From positions 53,805,187 to 53,869,186 of the forward strand of contig NC_088301.1 in assembly GCF_032854445.1 (NCBI RefSeq): DNA of 64,000 bases, in the 5' to 3' direction. The position numbers and the translations under genes are program-made. The DNA is from Liolophura sinensis. Taxonomy: Eukaryota > Mollusca > Polyplacophora > Chitonida > Chitonidae. Every line of letters begins with the position of its first letter. The first letter of the stretch is position 1. Below, piece by piece: positions 12,101 through 22,864 of this stretch. The notes below the pieces were generated by a model that made no database searches, was not told the origin of the DNA, and saw only the letters and a program-made list of their open reading frames with translations.

Positions 12101-14769
12101 TTATACTGATTTATGAAAGTGATGAGCCCAAAACAACTAAATTAAACTTCTGTAGCTTAAAATATCATGCAAAGAGTAAGATTATTCCTGAAAAAAATTA
12201 CAAGACACGAGTATCAGTTTTGGCTCAATTATGAAGCATAATAGCACAAAGAGTAGTCTGATAACTATGGAGATTTTGCTCATTCACAACTACGTCCACA
12301 ACAGACATTAAGCCTATTACAGGAAAGCAGTACAGTATGGTAAAATGTGGTATGAACTATTTAAAAATAATAGAGCAGAATTTAATGATGGAAAAAGTCA
12401 CACCTGCACAACACTAAGATGTGACTCTCAGAATAAAGAAGAGTTAAATTAAGGATGGTAGACCACAACTAATTCTGTATACTAAATCAAATCCACAGTT
12501 CATCAGCAACGTCTGACGTACAAAGCCCTTTTCGTCTCCAACGAAACCGTTCACAAAACACACACTGGCTCAAAAAGGGAAAGATACCCTGCATAGCATC
12601 ATGACCTGGTTGTAGCCAGAGCTGTAAAGTCAGCCTAATGTCAACAGGTAAGTTCTCGTTTGTCTCGGATGTACCTGTCAATAGTGACAAACTTTGGAGC
12701 GGACACGTGTCTGGTGCTCCCAGACTCAGCCTACACTGCAACATGTATTTATCTATGACCTCCTTTGTGTGCATCAAACTCAGGATGTTTCTAATGAAAA
12801 AGCCATAAGAATAAATTTTTTCAGTCCTTGTGCGAGTTAAACTTACTTCCAGTAGGCTATTTTGGTGAACCTTAAAAAGTTTTGCCAAGCCAGATGTAAC
12901 ACGAAAAGCCAAATGCCCTATGTGCAACTGTTTGACCCCTAGCTCTTCACGAAGAAACTATGTTTAACCAATACAAATGTACATTAATAAAAAACTGAGC
13001 ATCAGAATGTTAGTGTCCGACTTGGTATGTACGATATTCATTTCACTATATCATCATGACAAAGATTAAGAGGTACATTAGTAAAACTCCTGCATTAAAA
13101 ATGTCCATGTACACCTGTTCCATCAAGGGCGAGTGCAAGTCAATATGTGTAATAAAGTCTTTATCATGCACAAGTCATCCACTTTCTGACTAAGCACCCT
13201 GCTTTGTGGCCAAATTTCTCCAGCTGGACCTAGCTTCAGTTAAGTTCTCAAAGACCAGGAAACCCAAGCTGTCTGTGTGGTAGTGCTCCTTGGGTTTGGG
13301 CTTAGGAGGACTCAGTGAGACCAGATGCTGCTTTCCAGCTGGGCAAAAAATCTTACCCCATAAACATTCTCCTTTCCTCCCAAGGACAGAAGCATACAGT
13401 GAAAAGACTATCATCAAAACTACCCATGTGCTTGAAATGAAAACGAAATTTCTGCTGGAAGCAGCTAAATGAAAGATGAATTTTATGTAGCACTGCATCA
13501 TATTCTTTGTCTATTTAATGCTTTTAAAATTTCAGCTGTGGAGTTTTTTGGATTACTACAATATAAACAAAGCCAAACAAAGTCCCTGTTCATCTGTTGT
13601 CTTCTTTGCCCATTTGAAGAAACCTTCTTGTGCGCTCGAAGTCAGGAGCTTAGATGTAAATCATAATCCGGGATTAGTAAGCAACTTCACATGGACTATG
13701 GAACTGAATCCTCTGCCAAGCGAAGATGCTCACTGATTTGCTACATGGACGCCACTAAGCTTGGCCAGATATTCTCAGCCGCACACTGGAAAAAGACGTC
13801 AATCATTCTTACCACTGGAAATTTAAATAACTGCTCTCATCTAATTGCAGATGCACTCAATGGCTACGGTGCAGATTTTCTTTATATGCAGTCTGCCATT
13901 TCTTTAACGACTCATCATCTGAATACCCTGCTTGTAATGACAGTAGAGAACTGTTCAAATACTGTTAGATGTTTGTGAACTCAGATAACCATAAAATCCT
14001 ACCCAGGCTTAAAGAGATGTGGTATGAAACTGGGAAGAAATCTAGCCCTTGTATGGAGAGGAAGCAAAAAGAACTTCTTACAATGATCTATATTGCCAGG
14101 TCTGACCAGGGCAGCAGGACTATCAGTGTAAACCCAATTTAAGATAATCCAGCTTGGCTAGAATGGATACAGGAACCACTTTTCCAGCTCCGGAAGAGGC
14201 TGGCAGGTAGGTCCACAGAAATCACCCGTTTAATTCTGCATTCATCAAGTCAAGTCTGACAAGCTAAAGCTGCTATCTAGTAAAGAATTTCTCCTCCCAC
14301 ATGGCAAGCTCCAGCATAAGTCCACACAACCATCTAACCATGATAATACTTCTTGCACCTGTCAGTTACTCTGAACACACAAACAGATCTCCTACAATCA
14401 CAGTCATGTGTGGCACAGAACTCTTCTCTAGCAAACTTCCTCACTTAGTATTATCAACAAATGCAGTTCCTCAGCATTTACATATCCTTCATGAAGCACA
14501 CTCTGAACAATGCACCAGGAAAAAGATATGAAGGGATGGTTGAACTGAATTTGTGAGTTATATTTTCTCAAGGTGATAGAATGTGAGGTAGACAGGTTGA
14601 AATGCTTTGTTCCACATATGAATCAAAGTATTTGACAATCTGACATGTAAAATTCACATGACAAAGCAACTACATGTAACTGCAGCAGCAAGCTATCATG
14701 TCTCCATCTCATTTTGGTAATAATCCACATATAGACGGAAGAAATACATGTAAACCTCTCAGTCCTTAC

Positions 14770-14898
14770 CTTCCGTTCTGTCATCACATATAAGTGGTTC
14801 TTTTCCAGGTCAAAGGTCAAGTCCTTGCTTATTGGGCTTCCCTCCTCTATGACAATGTCATCATACTCTTCTGCTAAGATGCTTGACTGAATGGACAC
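14770..14898 (-). CDS. Plexin coding exon 3: final Sema blade
   Basis: The exon has 129 nt, exactly 43 codons (residues 431-473). The acceptor is ATTCCAG before GTGTCC and the donor is GGAAG|GTAAGG; both borders are phase 0. The peptide VSIQSSILAEEYDDIVIEEG continues into SPISKDLTFDLEKNHLYVMT and ERK. It matches the plexin segment just before the PSI domain, where a typical plexin reads 'Y..h...EG.PI.rDh.h......LYhMTe..V'. The next exon should start the PSI cysteine cluster (C..C..C-G-W-C), which I could not find further left. Start and end are set by the splice sites, not by the longer open frame around them. Confidence 0.9.
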
Positions 14899-17800
14899 CT
14901 GGAATGACATATAATTAACATAAACATAAAATTAATCTAAATTTTTTTCTTCATTTCATAACTGATCATGAGTTACAAAAGCAAACATGTACAATAGTGA
15001 ATACCAACAACTTACCAAGTGCAAACCTCAAAACTTTATTATGATCTGTGCACACACTATCAAGAGATGTATAGACGTTTTCACTCTGTTGGAAAAACGT
15101 ATCTAATTATTCCTATCTGACCCACAATTTGCATCTTTAAACATTACGTCAGATTAGGACTAGAAAGGTTGCAAATCATCCATATGTGTATGAGTCACAC
15201 CATAGAGGATAATTCATTTTCTCACTAGTGTTACGCATGTATTTTTAGGAATATCCAATGTCTAGTAAAAAGTAATGGATATTTTTTATCTCATCTTATG
15301 TACACATTAGTATGTTGCATTACCAAACAAACCAAGTTCTGCCAATATTTTACATGCTGTTTGTATAGCACTGAATCATAGGCTTGCACAACCTTGATAT
15401 TCATGAGAAACGGAACTCAAGGTAGTGACAAAGTGCTTGATTGTTTGGTGTGGGGGTGGTGTACAGCTAAACAACCCAGAACACCTGACTGAAGGACCTG
15501 CGAAATGGGAGATGACAGCAATCCTGACCAGTGTGAATGGCATAGACTTAATTACTAGATCTCCCAGGAAGGAAATACCCAGGGCAAAACACAAGGGCTC
15601 CCAGCTGAGGGTACATGATCCTTCACTGTCTGTAACCTTTACCCTTATTCCAGGATCACATATCCGCCCACCAAACATCTTTGGGTAGAATAAGGGACCA
15701 ACATGCAGTGTAGGATTGCCCCTCAAGGAGGCCGCAAGGCGGCTGTGGAATTCCTGTGTATGCTAGAATCTATAAATGAGCCTGTCTGCCGCCTTGAGGC
15801 GATTGCTTAGGCTGAGTGTGGGACCCACAAGGTGGTAAGAATACAGCTACATCAATCAATGACCCTCTCCAGTCCACTGACTTGGGTACTATCTGGTGTC
15901 TCATTGGTCAGGTGATAATACAGGTAGTTGGAAATTCTATAGCATCAAAACCTACACCTAAACTATATAGTTTGCGGCTACATACAACTGGTTTTTGAAA
16001 GATTGCATTTTATGTACCAATGGACAAAGAAGTAACCAAAACCAGCATCTTATGCTATTTCAAGAAAGGGTAAATATGCACCAACAGATCTTCCCATTCA
16101 CATGTAAGATAAGCTTCGCATCCCCAAAGTTAAAAAAAAACAAAAAACACGTAACTGGTGCATTTGTTGAAACAGATTTCCAATCAGATGAATTGTTTAA
16201 AAAAGGCATTATCTTACCGGTTCTGAATGTCAGCTGTATTTAGCACTATGTAATCTAATTTGTGTAGGAAAGGTTGAGCCGGATTGGCCACTATCGGTTT
16301 TCATTATTTACCCTGGTGTTGGTTATAGTCAGAGCTATTAGCCACTAATGAGTATTGTAAAACCAGTCAACTGAGTTGTTTGGGGGTTAGGCACACAGCT
16401 CAGCCCTCCTTCAATGAGAGATTAGCTGGGCCAGCATGTGCTGCAGTCATTTCTCAAGAGCACTGGCACCATGGTGTTATAGTGAACAGGTGCAATCCAG
16501 CTTGAACCTGTCAAATGGTCCATCAAACCTTAAATACTAGTCCTCTGTAGTGATCCATGCTCATCCAATGCTACAAAGCCTAGTTGGAATGACATACTAC
16601 AATGAACAAAATGAAGACCATGTCGCAAAAAAGATTTCACTTTTATAACATTATTTTCTCAAAATGTGATTATCATGCAAACACAGACTACAGTAATTAG
16701 TACAACAGCATCAACCTCTCCCCTTCCCCTTCCCCAAGTGACAGTAATCTGGCAATCCACCCAAGTCAAATTCTATGTGGAAGCACTGGGCTGGAAAATG
16801 TTTATCAAAACAGTCTGGAGGCAATTTCCTAGCCTGCACCAACATGAGCCAGAAAGACAATATATAGAGTCAACTGAATTAGCCTTTTTCAGACTCACTG
16901 TCTCAAAACGTTAGATATATTTCCAGGATAACACTGAACTAATATGGAAGATTGACTTTTCAAGGAGTAAATTTGTGTGGCATCAGAAGTAAAATCACAT
17001 TTACATGAATGTATCTTTAATAACATGGAAGCTTTCATTTAAACAGAATAGGAAATTAGCCTGGGTAGTTGAAATTTCATCAATATTCAAAACAGCATAT
17101 ATCTTTATCTGGGCATTTCATGATGGATGGGGAAGCAAATGCAGAGGTAAATCTAATGCATCTCTTTGTATACCTCAAGCATCCCTACTTCAGTCTGTCT
17201 TGTTTTACACTTAAGTTTAACACAAAACAGATATGTCTTCCACCATGACTGAGATGTTTGAGATGTGGTGGCAGCCCACTAAAAGCTACATTTCCTGTGT
17301 AACGAATGTCCTTGCCAGTGATCCATCAAAGCCAGTGTCATTGTCTGCCATTACCACAACTTCTCTCCACATGATGGAGGGGCTTGTGAAAAGGGAGCCT
17401 TAAGGACTTGTTCATCATTAAGTTAATATACAAGCAGGGTCACACCTGGTTACCTAATCAACTTGGACTATAAAGGAATATACTTTAATGAAGAGCATGT
17501 AACATAAATTCACAAATACATTTGAATGCCTAAAATTAACCTTCCACACTATTTTTTTCAAGAAGCCGAGATATCAAACTCTTAATGTAATATAAAAAGT
17601 TACTGTAGTTATCATTCCATCCATATTGTGAACATTTTTGTTCCCTTAAATCAACCATATTGCCAACCATTGCATCTTTGCACTTCAAAAATTTAATGTA
17701 TCTTTAATATTTCTAAAAAAAAATGAAAAATAAAGAAAAGTTTTCTGCAGTTTTTGCAATAAAATGCATATTTGGACTTCAATGTGAAGACCATCCTCAA

Positions 17801-20800
17801 CTCATTCAATCATTTCCCCTTAATGTGGGTGGTGCAGTTGTTAAAGTTCACCCTTCCATTCCACTGTGGTGTAGATTTCACAGGGTGACATGATGAACTG
17901 ACCATGAAGGAAGAAAGCCTCAAGCCTTCTACACGTTAAATGACCTGTGAAACTCCCTCCAGAAACTGGCCCATCATCTGTGGACTTAATGACAGCAATC
18001 CCTATAGTATGTAAAGATGTTAAGTTGTCCCCATGCAGAAGACACAGTTCATTAACCGATTCCATGAAGCACAGCAGTGATGTTTTTGTCATTTAGCATA
18101 TGCTCTCTCAGAAATGGCTATGACAATAATTTGTTCTGAATTAAGCCAAGAAAGTTCCACAAGGTCATAAAAATTCAAAGAACCTTGCTGAAGTTTTGAA
18201 GCTGAGTGAAAAGAGCCTGAAGCATGGAAACACAGAAAATCAGATATTTTTACTAATAATACACAAAGCAGGCTTCAGGCTAACTGTGCTACGATATAAT
18301 TACACTAATTCTGTGAATTCCTAGCTCTCAAACAGACACAGCCTTGCTCCACTTTCTAGAGAGGAGACTCATGTAAGCCATGGAGAAGCCTGTTACAGGC
18401 TTCCACTAAAGCCAGACTGGTAGAACTCTCATACCATTTGACACAAGGAATTCTCCTTCTTGGCATCTGAGAGGGTTATCTGCTGAGATTGGCAAGAGGC
18501 GACAGATACAAGGCTATTGATACCATCTTGTCCCAACCTCAAAGGAGATGGGGCTCTGGCTCGGTCACCATTGTACAGACTCAAATCAATGACCGTTTTC
18601 TCTCCAACTATTTATTCTGCCCTGGCGCTGTTCTTCTATACTATTTACCCAGTCTATGGGTCTAGGCTCGATGCTAGTGCTATAGGTCAGCCGGCGAACG
18701 GTGACCGATCCATACCAGTGTGAAATCACATTATTGGATAGTTTAGCAATCCGATATCATCTTGCAGTTCCTATTATCTAATTAAACTGTCAATGGATCT
18801 GGCAAACACCAGGGTGTTCTCTCTGTGGACATTACCTACTTCTGGTAAACACCAAGTGTTAATCAGTCTGCCCAGTTATGCTCTCTGGTCAATACTGAAC
18901 TTCTAAATGCTCCCTCAGAACACCAAATCGCAATAAGTCATACCCAATCCACCATGAAATTCAAAGAAAATACCTTTACAGCACAAAAGACCTTGTTATT
19001 TTTCACTTTTCAGCCAATGTCAAGCAAATAAGTATTTTCCCAGCACAAGGGTTAGCCAAAAAAAAAAAAAAAATGACATTTCCACCTTACACAATAGGGA
19101 GCCACTGAAAAATTAAATATACCAGGTTTACAACTGTGTAGCTCTATTTAGATGTTATTCTGCCTGTATATTTGTATGTGTTTGTTAATTACCAGTGTAT
19201 TCATCCTCAGCGAAGAGAAATGTCCGCAGCATTCCACTAACAAAAAGCTGGTAATTATAATGTGGCATGAGGATGTCTGGTCATGTCTGAGCTAACAAAA
19301 ATCATGACACTGTCAGGGTTAACAAACTTTTGCACCAACTCGCTGATATCACAGACTGATGTTCTGCCTCTCAAGGTCAACACACAGAGTAAGTTTGCTC
19401 AGTGTGGTTTAATTTACATACACATACATAAAGGCCTCTTATAGGAGCAGCACACACACAAAAAACCTCTTAAACATCTCAGCTTTTTGTTTTCCTTCAC
19501 ACCATTAAGGTAAACATTAAAAAAATATCTCCCATAATTGATTTTTCTCAAAAAGTATTTTGACTGAGAAATAAATGCTGAAATAAATGCTGGGTTGGAT
19601 GTTATTGACAGAGAGTAGATCAGACTCCAGCTTGAAGACTGTGGATTCACCCGAGGGAAGAGCTTTGTCAACAGAGAAGTCATTGAGAGCTGTGTTTGGA
19701 GAGAGAAGCACAAGCTTCGTAATGGGGCACGATGATAGACATAAGTCTAACAGGTGTTTCGTTAATTGCAGTTATCCCATTTATTCCATATCAATGCACT
19801 AAGCATGCCCATGCTGCCACAATCTCAGCAGTAATTGATTTCTGGAAATTGTGCGCAATGACTAACGGCAAAGCATGTTTGTTCTGGCATAAACTACACT
19901 ATATGCCTTTTAGGGAGGTTTGATAGGGCAAGTCAATAGCATTTTGTAAATTCTAAGCATTCTGCCAGGATTCAGAGCAGATTGAGTGTGAATGTTTTAT
20001 GCTACAGGTCCTACATGGCTTTCTCGACAATTACGCCAAGGCCTACTGCCTCAATACTAACAGGCCAAGAATACGGAGTATTGACATTTCTAACACATAC
20101 ACACAGGTTGTGCGAAATGGTGCGAAACCATCTCCAACTTCAGCAGCGTTGTTTTCTGGGACAAGGCTACGTACAGATGGTTAATTACTTCACAGTGCTT
20201 TAAAGCCATGTACCGGTATCGAAGCAGCTATTCAGAAGCCTCTCAGAGCCCCAGACAAATATTCTGCACAGATATGTGGAGGATGCCTCTATAAACACCA
20301 GGGGTGGGCCACTTGCCGCTGCACACTGGGATAGGGTCACTGTGAGGACAGCCATGAAGGCTAGGTAATATCAGTGAGAAGCTTGCCAGCAATTCCAGGA
20401 CAGAGCAGAAAGAAATGCCTACAAGTGCCATTACCTATTGGTTTGGCACAGCTTGCTGCAAAAGAGTCTGCACTTACACCCACAAACAGGAAACTGATCA
20501 ATACATTGCTCAGAAACACAAATAGATTTCACTTTTCTGATGAAGAGCAAATTGATTAGATTGATTAAAGCCAGTCACATAAAGACCTTGTAGATTCAAT
20601 TTATAGACCAAGTTATTGGTTAAGGGAGACCCTTCATCAGGAAGTACCTGGGGCTCCCCAAATTTACCAGGTGTGACGGTCAACTCAATTAAGATGTTCT
20701 TGCCACAGCTTTGTGTTTGTGATCAAACACACCTGCATATCTGTCTTGAAGACATACAGCCTCTACAAATCCCCAAGACTACAGCATTGTACATCCACAC

Positions 20801-22817
20801 TCTTACCATTTCTAATTTAGTCTGGCACCGCTTATTTACCAGTAACTATGAGAAAATACCCCCTAGCACTAAACTAGGATTATCTCTTGTCAATTTAAGC
20901 CTGTCTTGGGATAGTGAACAGGCTTTGTCAAAGCCTTGTACATGTGCCTGAAGCTAGTGTGATTGCTTCCGATAAGCTCTGGAAATAACATTCTGTCACC
21001 AGATACAGTGGGCATGTGTGTGTCTTGAGAAAATTTGTATGTGTACATCCTATTGGCAAAACAACTGTTATCATTCATGATAACCCACTGTTCCACACAT
21101 ACTTTTTATTACATGTAGGGACACAAACAGTCTTACCTTTTTCAGATGTCCATTGTACAGTCCAACAAATGCTACTGTGTAATCATGAGTAGTTGTTACA
21201 GCAATGGCGGTGGCATTAGTTGGTGAGGCAAATTTTATCACTGCTTCAGAACTAATTGGTATTGTCCCATCAATTGGCCTATTAATCTCATAATCACCGC
21301 AGTAGTCCTTTGTAATACTGTACTTCTACAAGGAAAAAGATAACAAACAGATGGTTTTAGAAGAAGATCAAAAGAACTAAATACAAATTATGTGTGTTCA
21401 TGTATATATGCATCAAAAGTCTGATACTCCACTTAGATGATCTGAGAAGACAGTTCTGATAAAGACTGGTTAAATGATGGTGTATATAATGATTTTCACT
21501 TTTAATGCTAAATTACTAAGCTTCAGTCCTGTTAAGAGATATCTACTGACGTATCACAGTAGCATCAATGTTTGGTTTATTTGTCTTATGCTAACATAAC
21601 ATTATGCTAATCCACACAATCCACTTCCACTACAAAACCATTTTCTGGCACAGAAATCATGGTATTTAGGTTTCAAAAAGTTAAAAGGCAGAGAAATAGT
21701 CAGAATTCATACTTACTGATTTGAAGCATTCAGTTGGTCGGATAATATGACCTGGCCCCGTGCTACCTTCCCCATCGAAACATTTCTTGATATTCTGAGT
21801 AAAAATATCACTGATTCTTGTCAATGGAAAAACACACATTGCAGAGTCTTCTTGTTCTGCAGGTGATTTTGAAAACACTGCATAAAGAACATCTTCTGTT
21901 AACGCAATTCCAAGACTTTGTGCTAACTCTGTGCCAGCCTTACCCACTCTTGCTGCACGCACAATGTTGTACATTGTTCCTTGGTGAGAACAATTTAATG
22001 GAACTTCTGCGTAGGAATAGTATCGCTTGTCATTTTGGCAAATTCGTATCATCTTAGAAATGTACTTGGAGGAGTAAGTGTTCTTCTTTTGCTTTGTCAC
22101 CATGTAGCTGAAGTTGTCAGAAGAAAATCCATACACATATTCCACTCGAAATCTGTCTCTTTGTTGAGATTCTATATCCTGCTTTGAACTTGCTGACCAG
22201 CTCTTGTAAAATATTTTGAAGTCTGTGAGATTTCGGCTACTGAAGGAAGGAACAAGATCTCTGTATGCTGGGAGGCCGACATTTGTCCATGTGGCTCCAA
22301 CATACATAACACTGCTCTGTGGCTCCCCCTGGCTGGGAGAAGGACCAGGGGCAATAAATGCTACAGTTGATGAGGTTTCGTCATTGGCCACAACGGGCTC
22401 ATACACATCTGCATCCTTTTTGGTGATATTCTGAAGATCTCGTTTCTCACAGAATCCATGGAAAAGAGTTGAACATGCTATAAGTCTCTGTGTTTTCCCA
22501 TAATCAATCAGAAGTACCTTGTTGAAATTAGGCCTCAACTCCTGGGTGGGACAGTGAAATGGGTCTCTAGGGTAACACTGGGGGTTGTCTTTCATAGGGC
22601 CAGTTTTCACAGAGCTTTCTAACGTCAAGTTGGGAGTGATTTTGTAGATTTTGTTAACGGCAGCCATATATATGATGCCAGTATTCTTGTTAACAACAAC
22701 ATGGTTGAAGATGCCAGGATTGCTTGGGTCAGTAAATTCACTGACCACATATGTTGAGGATACTACAGACAAGATGGAAGTCAGTACAACACAACAGTAA
22801 AAGGCGGTGTAACACAT
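14770..22817 (-). CDS. Plexin, N-terminal (Sema) part of gene; 3 coding exons, 3' part outside window
   Basis: Plexins are single-pass cell-surface receptors for semaphorins; the extracellular Sema beta-propeller binds ligand and an intracellular GAP domain acts on Rap/Ras-type GTPases to steer axons and migrating cells. Three minus-strand exons (22817-21717, 21325-21137, 14898-14770) join in frame to 473 codons without a stop. The product has a signal peptide, then a Sema domain carrying plexin hallmarks: a CYP motif at 81-83, NKVLLIDYGKTQRLIAC (residues 99-115), EYVYGFSSDNFSY (226-238), TTTHDYTVAFVG (412-423) and LYVMTE (466-471). Cysteine spacing and Sema length fit plexins better than semaphorins. 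PSI, IPT, transmembrane and GAP regions are not visible and should lie left of position 1. I cannot say whether it is A-, B- or another type. The family call is firm; the gene is partial only because of the window edge. Confidence 0.93.
14899..21136 (-). other. Plexin intron between coding exons 2 and 3 (6238 nt)
   Basis: Runs from GTAAGA (21136) to TTCCAG (14899). Open frames inside on either strand are at most about 116 codons (15376-15726, minus) and show no recognisable domain, so I call none. It includes a GC-rich repeated motif at 15721-15800 and short A runs (for example 16132-16140, 17716-17724 and 19060-19073). Confidence 0.8.
15721..15800. repeat. GC-rich segment with a repeated/inverted 12-mer
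   Basis: CCTCAAGGAGG and CCGCAAGGCGGC lie side by side at 15721-15743, and GCCGCCTTGAGGC (reverse complement of a hybrid of the two) follows at 15788-15800. The motif stands out from its AT-rich surroundings and can form a short stem. Confidence 0.6.
21137..21325 (-). CDS. Plexin coding exon 2: late Sema blades
   Basis: The exon has 189 nt, exactly 63 codons (residues 368-430), from KYSITKDYCGDY to LYNGHLKK. The acceptor is TCCTTGTAG before AAGTACAG and the donor is AAAAAG|GTAAGA, so both borders are phase 0. The segment DYCGDYEINRPIDGTIPI matches the plexin stretch with a conserved cysteine followed by an N/R-P-hydrophobic-G motif. TTTHDYTVAFVGLYNGHLKK matches the penultimate Sema blade, where plexins have 'hTVhFhGT..G.hhK'. 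One N-glycosylation sequon (N404) lies on the way. The exon is too short on its own to be called by frame length, but it joins perfectly to both neighbours. Confidence 0.92.
21326..21716 (-). other. Plexin intron between coding exons 1 and 2 (391 nt)
   Basis: A GT-AG intron from GTAAGT (21716) to TTGTAG (21326). It is short compared with the next intron. In the unspliced reading frame there is a stop at 21681-21683, and a sense-strand AATAAA lies at 21581-21576 (TTTATT on plus). No repeat or second exon is visible inside. Confidence 0.85.
21717..22817 (-). CDS. Plexin coding exon 1: signal peptide and most of the Sema propeller
   Basis: This exon encodes 367 codons. The ATG lies in AAGATGT (A at -3), and residues 1-21 are hydrophobic with a plausible signal-peptidase region around VVSST. 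Sema strands follow. Visible landmarks are NTGIIYMAAVNKIYKI (45-60), paired cysteines C81/C89 and C115/C123, then C260, C276, C328, C346 and C364. N-glycosylation sequons are at N63, N130, N196, N235 and N275. The exon ends ...PTECFKS, with TCA followed by the donor GTAAGT. Vertebrate plexin A/B genes also put most of the Sema domain in one large first coding exon, so this architecture is typical. Without splicing, the frame runs 11 more codons into the intron and stops at 21681-21683. The domain looks intact: no frameshift or internal stop. Confidence 0.95.
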
Positions 22818-22864
22818 CTTGGCTAAATCCTCATCTCCACGCTCTACACTTTGGCTTCATTAAA
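22818..22864 (-). promoter_or_regulatory. Plexin 5' UTR segment with two short upstream ORFs
   Basis: On the minus strand a long pyrimidine tract ending CTGCTTTTCAG precedes 22864, a strong 3' splice site. The following 47 nt run to the plexin ATG without coding similarity, so this is the end of a spliced 5' UTR. It contains ATG AAG CCA ... TGA (9 codons, weak context with T at -3) and ATG AGG ATT TAG (3 codons, G at -3), both ending before the main ATG. Such uORFs commonly lower translation of the main frame; that effect is inferred. Confidence 0.7.

Larger units (their letters stand above)
1..14769 (-). other. Partial plexin intron after coding exon 3; no exon recognised
   Basis: The donor GTAAGG at 14769 opens an intron, and the next expected exon (PSI domain) is not visible to the left edge. 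I looked for the reverse complement of the CGWC signature and for cysteine-rich minus-strand frames and found none, although a very short exon could be missed. The longest open frame is 12487-12927 (minus, 146 codons), with no domain I know. Contents are microsatellites, A-rich tracts, a 23-bp minisatellite at 8963-9110, a hairpin at 5039-5079 and a G20 run at 3536-3555. Confidence 0.6.

Noticed and set aside
12487-12927. 146-codon minus-strand open frame in the plexin intron
   Set aside because: No recognisable domain, and splice signals do not bracket it. A strong plus-strand donor-like CAACAG|GTAAGTT at about 12650 lies within it, but the plus frames before it do not form a convincing exon.
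21681-21716. Extension of plexin exon 1 to the stop at 21681
   Set aside because: The GTAAGT donor at 21716 and the exact in-frame join to exon 2 show that the normal product splices here; kept only as a possible alternative form.
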